DNA of 64,000 nt from Palsa-1447 sp964509885 (lineage in GTDB: Bacteria > Verrucomicrobiota > Verrucomicrobiia > Opitutales > Opitutaceae): contig CAZDZL010000017.1 of NCBI GenBank assembly GCA_964509885.1, forward strand, positions 3,312 to 67,311, read 5' to 3'. The notes below the pieces were generated by a model. That model made no database searches. It was not told the origin of the DNA and saw only the letters and a program-made list of their open reading frames with translations. The first letter of the stretch is position 1. Each line of letters starts with the position of its first letter. The position numbers were made by a program, and so were the translations under genes. Of the stretch, positions 52,798-60,065 are shown one piece after another.

Positions 52798-54051
52798 ATG
52801 AGCCCCCCCCTGCCGCTTCGGATCGCCGCCCTTTTCCTCCTGGAATGCGGGGTGGCGTGTGCCCAGGCCCTTTTTCCCTTCAGCCGCGATTTTGAGGGAG
52901 GCGACACCACGACCGCCGTCTTCGCCGGCACCAGCGCCGACTACGCGCGCGCCAGGCAGGCGGACGGCACGTACAGGCCCGAGACCTACGCCTTCGGCAA
53001 CGGCGGCAACTACGGCTCCGCGTCCCGCGACGCCACGATCGACAGGGAGAGCTTCATGGACATCGCCCGCGTGATCGCGCGCCCGCTGGCGGCCCACAAT
53101 TTCGTGCCGACGAAGGATCCCAGGAAGGCGGGCCTGCTGATCATGGTCTACTGGGGGGTGACGAGCGGCACCCTCGATCCCTCGTCGGAGATCTACGTCT
53201 ACGGCGGCCCTGAGCACACGAAGGGGGTGGCGTGGACGAACGATCTGCTCGGCCCGCTCTCCTTCAGCGGCGGGCTGGCCGACCTGCGCAACGCGATGCT
53301 CCTCGGCTACGCCGGCGAGATCGCGAACACCCAGCCGAGGCTCGGGGTCATCCACAACGTCCGGCGCGACGACCTGATCGAGGACGTCGAGCACAACAGG
53401 TACTTCGTGGTGATGATGGCCTACGACTTCCAGGCGATGTGGAGGGAGAAGAGGCACAAGCTGCTCTGGGAAACCCGGTTCAGCATACGGGAGCAGGGCA
53501 ATGACTTCGCGAGGATGCTGCCGTCGATGTCCCTGTACGCCTCGCAGTATTTCGGCCAGGACAGCCACGGGCTCGTGCGCAGGGCCATCCCCGAGGGAAG
53601 CGTCGAGATCGGGGTGCCGACGACGATCGGCGCCGACGCCGAGAGGGCGGCCCCCCTCTCCGAGACGACGCTCATCGCGGATGCGGACACCTTCTCCTCC
53701 AGGTCCCGGCGCGCGAGGCCGGACCGCCCGGAGCTGCCGGCGGTGCTGGCCGGCCGCATCGAGGCGTACGAGCGGGAGAAGGCGGCGCTCCAGGGCGCCC
53801 TGTCCGCGAGGACGGGGACCCGGCAGCCCGGCGAGGAGACCCGCCGCGCCATCGACAGCTTCAATGCGGAGAACGCCCCCCGGATCGCGGCACTCAGGAG
53901 CGAGGCGGAGGCGATCCGAAGCGAGCTGGCCGGGATATCCGCCGCGCCCCTGCAGGCCGCGGGGGAGCCCTCAGTCGACACGCTCCTGCGCCAGTTCAAC
54001 GACAGCGCCCAGGAGATCCGCATCGCCAACCCCCTCTTCACCCATCCCTGA
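52798..54051 (+). CDS. Secreted protein of unknown family, paralog 2
   Basis: 417 aa. Signal peptide MSPPLPLRIAALFLLECG ending near ACAQ. Shares with paralog 1 the blocks YAFGNGGNYG, GLLIMVYWGVT, EHNRYFVVMMAYDF and RHKLLWETRFSI. An extra C-terminal part of about 110 residues is predicted helical and coiled-coil-like (LAGRIEAYEREKAALQGAL, RIAALRSEAEAIRSELAG). Function unknown. Start ATG 52798 follows its own sigma-54-like promoter; the kinase gene begins 42 bases after the stop, so both may be cotranscribed. Confidence 0.8.
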   Translation: MSPPLPLRIAALFLLECGVACAQALFPFSRDFEGGDTTTAVFAGTSADYARARQADGTYRPETYAFGNGGNYGSASRDATIDRESFMDIARVIARPLAAHNFVPTKDPRKAGLLIMVYWGVTSGTLDPSSEIYVYGGPEHTKGVAWTNDLLGPLSFSGGLADLRNAMLLGYAGEIANTQPRLGVIHNVRRDDLIEDVEHNRYFVVMMAYDFQAMWREKRHKLLWETRFSIREQGNDFARMLPSMSLYASQYFGQDSHGLVRRAIPEGSVEIGVPTTIGADAERAAPLSETTLIADADTFSSRSRRARPDRPELPAVLAGRIEAYEREKAALQGALSARTGTRQPGEETRRAIDSFNAENAPRIAALRSEAEAIRSELAGISAAPLQAAGEPSVDTLLRQFNDSAQEIRIANPLFTHP

Positions 54052-54093
54052 CACGCCCGTGACCGCGCAGGAAAAACCCCCTACCCCCCCAGC

Positions 54094-55464
54094 GTGAACA
54101 GGCGCCTCATGCGGCCCCTCCCGCTTGCCGTCCTCACCGGGGCGCTGCTGGTCGCCATCTTCGCGACGATGGTCGTCAGCTTCCGCACGCGGCTTCGCGC
54201 GGAGATCCGCCAGACCCTCATCAACAGGGACGCCACCGTCCTTCTGCCGGTCGCCCAGCGCCAGCTGGCGCAGCGCTCCCCGGCCTCCACCGGAGCGGCC
54301 GACCTCCTCGACGCCGTGCTGGAGAGCGCCCAGCAGCAGGACATGCTGGCCGTGGCGATCTTTGACTCGAGGGGGCACGTCCTGCGCTATGCGCCCGACT
54401 CCCTCCTGTTCGCCGAGCTGCCGCTCGAGGACTACACCCGGCTGCTCAAGCTCGAGCCGATCAGCCGCTTCTACCCGGAGTTCCCCCTGCAGCGCTACTT
54501 TGCGGGGATCGCCGGCGGCGCGGCCCAGAGACCGACGCCTGTCCTCGAGGTGCTGCTCCCTCTCCACGGGCGCGACCCGGCGGCCGTGGTCGGCTTCGCA
54601 CAGTACTATATCGACGCCCGCTCGCTCGCCGTGGAGCTCGACCTGATCGACCGGCGCGTCAACCGGCAGACGGCCGCCACCCTCGGCATCGGCGCGGCGC
54701 TGATAGCGGTCGTCGTCGCCGCGGCGTACCTGGGGCTGCGCAGCGCGCAGCGCGTCATCGACGAGCGCACCGCCCGCCTGGTCCGGGCCAACCTCGAGCT
54801 GACGCTCTCCGCGAAGGCCTCCGCGCTCGGCCAGATCACGTCGAACCTCGTCCACGGGCTCCAGGGCTCCGTGGCCAGCCTGCGCGGGGTCGTCGCGGGC
54901 CGCGACCCGTCCAAGGGCGGCGACCCCGAGTGGGACAGCGTGTCCGGCTACGCCGAGCGCATGCAGGCGATGATCCAGGACGCCGTCGCCCTCCTCGGCG
55001 ACTCGGACGCGCACACGTCCTTCGAGCTCACGGGCCACGAGCTCGCGGCCATCGTGCGGGAGCGCAACGGCGCCGCGGCCGCCCAGAAGGGCGTCGCCCT
55101 CAGCGTCACCGGGGGATTCGAGCACAGCCTGGACAGCCACAGGGGCGGCCTGCTCTGCCTCATCACGAGCAACCTGGTCCAGAACGCGATCGACGCGACG
55201 GCCTCCGGCCGGAGCGTCGCCGTCGTGTTCCACAACGGCGGCGAGAACGCGACCGTCCGGGTCGCCGACGAGGGGCACGGCATCCCCGAGGAGTTCAGGC
55301 CGCATCTCTTCGAGCCGGGGCGCACCGGCAAGCCGGGCGGCACCGGGCTCGGGCTCGCCATCAGCCAGCTGCTCGCCCGCCAGATCGGGGCCACGCTGCT
55401 CCTCGACTCCACGGGGCCGGGCGGCTCGACGTTCAGCCTCACCGTTCCGCTCGCCGGCGCCTGA
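54094..55464 (+). CDS. Sensor histidine kinase, likely partner of the NtrC-type regulator
   Basis: 456 aa. Two membrane helices (about residues 8-28 and 195-218) flank a periplasmic sensing loop of about 165 aa (for example VLEVLLPLHGRDPAAVVGF). The H-box is LGQITSNLVHGLQGSV, the N-box LVQNAIDAT, and G boxes are DEGHGIPEE and PGGTGLGLAIS. The residue after the phosphoaccepting His is Gly where Glu or Asp is usual. GTG start at 54094; ATG at 54109 is an alternative. Fourth gene of the sigma-54 locus, so it probably phosphorylates the regulator at 51154-52581. Confidence 0.88.
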   Translation: MNRRLMRPLPLAVLTGALLVAIFATMVVSFRTRLRAEIRQTLINRDATVLLPVAQRQLAQRSPASTGAADLLDAVLESAQQQDMLAVAIFDSRGHVLRYAPDSLLFAELPLEDYTRLLKLEPISRFYPEFPLQRYFAGIAGGAAQRPTPVLEVLLPLHGRDPAAVVGFAQYYIDARSLAVELDLIDRRVNRQTAATLGIGAALIAVVVAAAYLGLRSAQRVIDERTARLVRANLELTLSAKASALGQITSNLVHGLQGSVASLRGVVAGRDPSKGGDPEWDSVSGYAERMQAMIQDAVALLGDSDAHTSFELTGHELAAIVRERNGAAAAQKGVALSVTGGFEHSLDSHRGGLLCLITSNLVQNAIDATASGRSVAVVFHNGGENATVRVADEGHGIPEEFRPHLFEPGRTGKPGGTGLGLAISQLLARQIGATLLLDSTGPGGSTFSLTVPLAGA

Positions 55465-55589
55465 GGCCCCCCGGGGGGGGGCGCCCGCAAAAAACCCGCG
55501 AAAAGCTCGGGCCGCGGGACTATGCCTTGCACGCAACTCCCTAATGCCCATAAGGGAGGGCGTATTCCCGCCAACCCCCGACCCGCCGC

Positions 55590-57647
55590 ATGCAACACCT
55601 AGGACTCCTGTTCAGCCTGTCGCTTCTGGCGGTGAACGTGTGGGGCCTGATGCTGATCGCGGGGTTCTACTGGCGCAACCGGTGGTTCGCCCTCGCCGCG
55701 GGGCCGATCCTCGGGGTGACCTTCATCTACGCGATCGAGTGCCACCACGGCCTCGGCCGGACGCTTCCCGGCCTCGGGCTTTTCTCGACGCTCCTCTCGG
55801 CCGTGCTGATCACGGCGTCCTTCTTCGCCTGGGAGCCGGCCTGGCTCGAGGGCGGGTGGCTGGCGCTCGTGCGGGCCTGGAGGTCGGAGTTCGCGCCCCG
55901 CCGCCTCGTGGGCTGCTTCGCCGTCTTCGCCCTCGTCTTCCTCTACGCGCTGTCGTGGCGCTTCATGTACCCGAACATCGACGGCTCCTCCGAGAAGATC
56001 GCCGACCTGTCCTACATCGCCAGCTACTACTCCGGCACGACGCTCCCGGTCCAGGACGCGTGGTTCAGCCCGTACCCCTCGACCCAGTACTACAGCTTCC
56101 AGCACTACGGCGCCGCGCTGATGGGCCGGATACTCCTGCTGCCTACGGGCTCCGCCTACAACATCGGCTACTGCCTCCTCGTCGCCCTCGGCGGCTCGGC
56201 GTTCGCCGGCGCGGTCTGCATGGTGGCGCGCAGGACCTGGACGCGCGCGGCGGTGATCGCCTGCTTCGTCATCGGGGGGACCGGGATGACCATCATCGAC
56301 CACTACACGGACAACAGCGTCAACCCGTGGACCACGATGCGCTTCATCGGGAGCGCCCAGATGGACAAGGCGCCGCTCGGGACGTGGCTCAAGGCCTACA
56401 ACAACAAGTTCCCGATCGTCAGTGACAACAACTACCCGATGGAGCTCCCGGCGGAGATTTACTCCTACGTCGTGTTCCTGGGCGACTACCACGCGCCCCT
56501 GTCGGGCTACTACCTCCTCGGCCTCTGCGCGATGGGGATGCTGCTCTGGACGCGCACGCGCCAGCTGCGCTATGCGACCATCTCGGGGGCGACGCTCACG
56601 TGGACGCTCCTTGCGAACACATGGGTCCTCCCGCTTCAGGGCCTCCTTGTCGTGCTGTGGCTCGGCGTCAACTGGCGCGACCTGCGGCGCCTGGCGCCCG
56701 CCGTGGCCGGGGGGGCCGCGGTCGTCTGGCTCGCGGCGTGGGTCTACCTGTCGGCCTTCACGGCCGCCGCCTCGGGCTACGACACCGCCGTCCGCCTGGT
56801 CCCGTGGGTCGAGCACACCCCGCCCCTCCTCTTCGTGCTCCTGTTCCTTCCGACGATCGCCTTCATCATCCTCGGATTCGTCTCCGGCAACCTCCAGGGG
56901 CGCAGGCTCGCCCTCCTCTGGCTGGTGCTCCTCGTCTTCACGGAGTTCTTCTACGTGGACGACGAATACTCGGGGCACTACGACCGCTTCAACACGACGC
57001 TCAAGTGGTGGCCGTGGGTGATGGCCGGGACGCTGATGACGCTGGCGCCGTTCGTCCTGGAGCAGGCGAGGCGGCGCTGGGTGCGGGTCGCCGGCTTCGT
57101 CTTCTGCCTATACCCCTGCTTCTACGCCTATGACCTGTGGCTGCCGATGTACTGGGGCCCGAAGGATTCCGCGGGCAAGATCGAGGGCACGAACTACCTC
57201 ACGAAGGAGGAGTTCCCGAGGCTCATGCTCGGCCGCCTCAAGATCGAGAAGCCCGGCGTCCTCATCGAGAGGCCCGACGACAAGGGCGCGTTCACGGACT
57301 CCGCCGTCATCCCGCTGTTCGCGGGCCAGCAGATGTGGCTCGGCTGGTGGGGCCACGAGCTCCTCTGGCGGGAGAACCGTGAGGACGTGCGCCGGCGCCA
57401 CGACCGCCTGATGCTCTTTTACTCCGGCGGCATCGACGGCACCGGAAACGCCAGCGCCGGCAAGTGGCTCCTCTCGCAGGGGATCGACTACGTCCTCTGG
57501 TACAGGCCGGGCGACACACCCGAGCTCTGGGAGAAGATCAACAAGCAGGTCGCCCCGGAGTACGTCTGGACCGACATCCTCACCTACCAGAACGAGGACG
57601 GCCGCAGGGTCGGCCTTTGGAGGCGCGCGCCGGCCCTGGCGCCCTGA
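55590..57647 (+). CDS. DUF2298-like polytopic membrane protein
   Basis: 685 aa with about 12 membrane helices. A periplasmic loop after the fourth or fifth helix reads WRFMYPNIDGSSEKIADLSY, then WFSPYPSTQYYSFQHYGAAL, resembling the EK-x-D loop of DUF2298 proteins (GT-C-like fold, function unknown). C-terminal 170 aa is soluble (DYVLWYRPGDTPELWEKIN). It could be a lipid-linked sugar transferase. ATG at 55590; it converges with modA, with 3 bases between stops. Confidence 0.72.
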   Translation: MQHLGLLFSLSLLAVNVWGLMLIAGFYWRNRWFALAAGPILGVTFIYAIECHHGLGRTLPGLGLFSTLLSAVLITASFFAWEPAWLEGGWLALVRAWRSEFAPRRLVGCFAVFALVFLYALSWRFMYPNIDGSSEKIADLSYIASYYSGTTLPVQDAWFSPYPSTQYYSFQHYGAALMGRILLLPTGSAYNIGYCLLVALGGSAFAGAVCMVARRTWTRAAVIACFVIGGTGMTIIDHYTDNSVNPWTTMRFIGSAQMDKAPLGTWLKAYNNKFPIVSDNNYPMELPAEIYSYVVFLGDYHAPLSGYYLLGLCAMGMLLWTRTRQLRYATISGATLTWTLLANTWVLPLQGLLVVLWLGVNWRDLRRLAPAVAGGAAVVWLAAWVYLSAFTAAASGYDTAVRLVPWVEHTPPLLFVLLFLPTIAFIILGFVSGNLQGRRLALLWLVLLVFTEFFYVDDEYSGHYDRFNTTLKWWPWVMAGTLMTLAPFVLEQARRRWVRVAGFVFCLYPCFYAYDLWLPMYWGPKDSAGKIEGTNYLTKEEFPRLMLGRLKIEKPGVLIERPDDKGAFTDSAVIPLFAGQQMWLGWWGHELLWRENREDVRRRHDRLMLFYSGGIDGTGNASAGKWLLSQGIDYVLWYRPGDTPELWEKINKQVAPEYVWTDILTYQNEDGRRVGLWRRAPALAP

Positions 57648-57650
57648 ACG

Positions 57651-58424
57651 CTATTTCGCCCCGGGAGCGGCGGGAATCCCGTAGCCCGCGGCCTCGAGGT
57701 CCCGGTGCGCCGCGTCTCCGCGCAGGAATGCGAGGTAAGCCGCCGCCGCCGGGTTCCGGGCGCCGTGGGCCGTGATGATGGCTCCCTGGACGAGGGGCTT
57801 GTAGAGGGCGGCCGGCACCTCGATCCAGCGGCCCTTGCCCGCGAGCTTCGGCGAGAGCACCGCCGAGAGCGCGACGAACCCGGCGTCGGCGTTGCCCGTC
57901 TCCACGAACTGGGCCGTCTGCGAAATGTCCTCGGCCGTTACCAGCTTCGGCTGGGCTGCCTCCCAGAGGCCGAGGGCCTCGAGCGCCTGCCTGGCGGCCC
58001 GGCCGTAGGGGGCCGTCCCGGTGTTGGCGACGGCGAGCTTCTGAACGGACGGGGAGCGCACCGCCGCGCCGACGCCGGTGAGGTCCACCCCGGGCTTCAC
58101 CGTCCAGAGGACGAGACGGCCCACTGCAAAGGGCGCGAGCGTGGCCGCGTCGGCGTGGCCGGCCTTCGCCAGCGCCTCGGCGAAGCCCATGTCGGCCGAC
58201 AGGAAGACGTCGTAGGGCGCCCCGTTCTTCATCTGGGCGACCAGGCCGCCCGAAGAGCCGAGGGCGACCGTCAGGTCGACGTCGGGCCGCGCCGCCCTGA
58301 AGTCCGCGTTCAGCCTGACGATGACCTGGGTGAGGTTGGCCGCGGCCGCGATGCTGAGCGGCTGCGCCGCGAAAGCGACCTGGGCCCAGAGCACGGCGGC
58401 AAGGGCCGCCGCCAGGAGCCTCAC
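57651..58424 (-). CDS. modA: Molybdate-binding periplasmic protein ModA
   Basis: 257 aa. Signal peptide (RLLAAALAAVLWAQVAFAAQ) then the ModA fold: SIAAAANLTQVIVRLN, VALGSSGGLVAQMKNGAPYDVFLSAD, VANTGTAPYGRAARQAL and GNADAGFVALSAV. The GTG start overlaps the stop of the response regulator at 58421 (GTGA). No modB or modC is adjacent, so the permease must be elsewhere, or the protein has another use. A molybdenum oxidoreductase is encoded 1.6 kb away on the same strand. Confidence 0.92.
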   Translation of the reverse strand: MRLLAAALAAVLWAQVAFAAQPLSIAAAANLTQVIVRLNADFRAARPDVDLTVALGSSGGLVAQMKNGAPYDVFLSADMGFAEALAKAGHADAATLAPFAVGRLVLWTVKPGVDLTGVGAAVRSPSVQKLAVANTGTAPYGRAARQALEALGLWEAAQPKLVTAEDISQTAQFVETGNADAGFVALSAVLSPKLAGKGRWIEVPAALYKPLVQGAIITAHGARNPAAAAYLAFLRGDAAHRDLEAAGYGIPAAPGAK

Positions 58425-59176
58425 GGGCTCACCTTGTCCGGGGCGATGATCTTCAGAACCGAGCGAACGCGGTTCAGCTCGCCGTGGAGGTGGCTCATGA
58501 TGAAGGCGATCTCGATCGCCCTGGAGTCGGGCACGTCGCCGCTCGGGTCGATGGTGAGCCGGGTCTCGAGCGTCGAGAACCTGCGCCCCACCTCGCGAAG
58601 CCCGAGGTCCAGCGCCTCGCTCTTCAGGTGGCCGGAGTCGGCGGCCAGCTGCCTGCGGTCCACGGACTGGGCCCCCGCCTTGGCGTGGGTCAGCCAGCGC
58701 TCCATGTTCTCGAGCGTGGTGCTGACCTTCGTCTTGTACGACGCGAGGTCGATCCCCAGGCGGCCCGCGGCCTCCTCGGGCTTCTCGATCTTCTGCAGGC
58801 CCGCGATCTCCGCCTTGATGATGTTGATCTGCTCGAACACGCGGATCTTGTCGGCGGGCTTCACCATGTAGTGGCGCACGCCGAGGCGCGCGGCCCTCAC
58901 CACGGTGGCGCTGTCCGTCGACGTGGTGCAGATGATCACCCTGACGAACTTGCACGCCGGGGTCGCGCGGACGCGCTCAAGGAGGTCGAGCCCGGAGATC
59001 GACGGCAGCATGAGGTCCAGGAACACGACGTCGAAGGGGTGCCGGGGATCCTCCATCAGCTTGAGCGCGTCGTCGCCGTCCGCCGCGGTCAAAATACGGT
59101 GGTCCCCCTCTGATTTGAGGATGCTTAGCAGCATTTCGCGCGACGTGGCTTCGTCCTCGACGATAAGGATGTTCAC
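58421..59176 (-). CDS. Response regulator with helical C-terminal domain
   Basis: 251 aa. Receiver domain with VEDE (residues 6-9), phosphoacceptor Asp54 in VFLDLMLPSIS and Lys in YMVKPAD. Residues about 135-251 form a helical domain without a recognised DNA-binding motif (for example LENMERWLTHAKAG, EIAFIMSHLHGELNRVRSVL). It may act by protein-protein contact. GTG start at 59176. Its TGA overlaps the modA start, so the two are translationally coupled, an unusual pairing. Confidence 0.85.
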   Translation of the reverse strand: MNILIVEDEATSREMLLSILKSEGDHRILTAADGDDALKLMEDPRHPFDVVFLDLMLPSISGLDLLERVRATPACKFVRVIICTTSTDSATVVRAARLGVRHYMVKPADKIRVFEQINIIKAEIAGLQKIEKPEEAAGRLGIDLASYKTKVSTTLENMERWLTHAKAGAQSVDRRQLAADSGHLKSEALDLGLREVGRRFSTLETRLTIDPSGDVPDSRAIEIAFIMSHLHGELNRVRSVLKIIAPDKVSP

Positions 59177-59261
59177 AGCTGGGAGGGGAAGGCTCTGATT
59201 TCGGAAAAAGGGGCCCCGGTGTCAATCGTTGGCGATAATTGCACCACGATTTTCACGCTCC

Positions 59262-59993
59262 CTACTTAACAGCGGCCCAGACGCGCTGGACGTCGTCGTG
59301 GTCCTCGAGCGCCTGAAGGAACTCGCCCACGTGGGCTCGGGCGACGTCGTCCAGCTCGGGAAAGACCTTCGCCAGATAGCCCAGCTCGCTCGTCACGACC
59401 GACCAGCCGTGCTTCGTGAGCCAGGTCGACACCGCGTGCACGGCGGTGCGGTCGGTCTTGAACCTCGCCCCGGCGTGCCCCTCGGGGATGTCGTCGTTCT
59501 GCATGTGCGTGATCGCCTCGACGTCGTCGGCCCCGGCCTCGATCGCCGCGGCCTCCAGGTCGGTCGCGGGGTCCGCGTGGTGGGCCTCGACGATCCCGAC
59601 GTGGTCGAAGAGGAACTTGTTGCTGCCGGCGGTCCCGAGTACGCCGCCCTTGAAGAGGAAGCGCATCTCCGGCGCCGTCCTCTGGTGGTTGTCCGTGTAG
59701 ACCTCGACGATGAGGGGCACCTTGTGCGGGGCGTAGCCCTCGAACACCACGTGCTCGAGCGCGGCGCCGTCGTGCCCTCCCCCCGAGCCCTTCTTGATCG
59801 CGCGCTCGATGACGTCGCGGGTCACGCTGGCCTTGCGGGCCTTCTCAAGCGCCGCGAAGAGCCGCGCGTTGGCCGCCGGGTCGCCGCCCCCGAGCTTCGC
59901 GGCGACGGTGATCTCCTTCACCAGCTTGCCCACGACCTGGCCCTTCTTCAGGTTGACGATAGCGCGTTTCGCGTGGAGCCATTGACGTCCCAT
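59262..59993 (-). CDS. YebC/PmpR-family protein
   Basis: 243 aa. Starts MGRQWLHAKRAIVNLKKGQ, with typical YebC blocks ANARLFAALEKARKASVTRD, AIKKGSGGG, YTDNHQRTAPEMRFLFKGG and DHVGIVEAHHADPATD. YebC proteins are transcription regulators or translation factors that relieve stalling at proline stretches. An in-frame ATG at 60032 would add 13 residues absent from relatives, so 59993 is chosen. Confidence 0.92.
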   Translation of the reverse strand: MGRQWLHAKRAIVNLKKGQVVGKLVKEITVAAKLGGGDPAANARLFAALEKARKASVTRDVIERAIKKGSGGGHDGAALEHVVFEGYAPHKVPLIVEVYTDNHQRTAPEMRFLFKGGVLGTAGSNKFLFDHVGIVEAHHADPATDLEAAAIEAGADDVEAITHMQNDDIPEGHAGARFKTDRTAVHAVSTWLTKHGWSVVTSELGYLAKVFPELDDVARAHVGEFLQALEDHDDVQRVWAAVK

Positions 59994-60065
59994 GAGACGG
60001 CAATTCCTAGCATCCATGCCCCGCCCGGGCAATGGAAATTGGGCCCGAAATTGGGCCCGTCGGCC

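Noticed and set aside
55515..55531. Possible third sigma-54 promoter before the DUF2298-like gene
   Set aside because: GG-N10-GC spacing and TTGCA are present, but the -24 part does not match TGGCA and the ATTCACCCAA element is missing.
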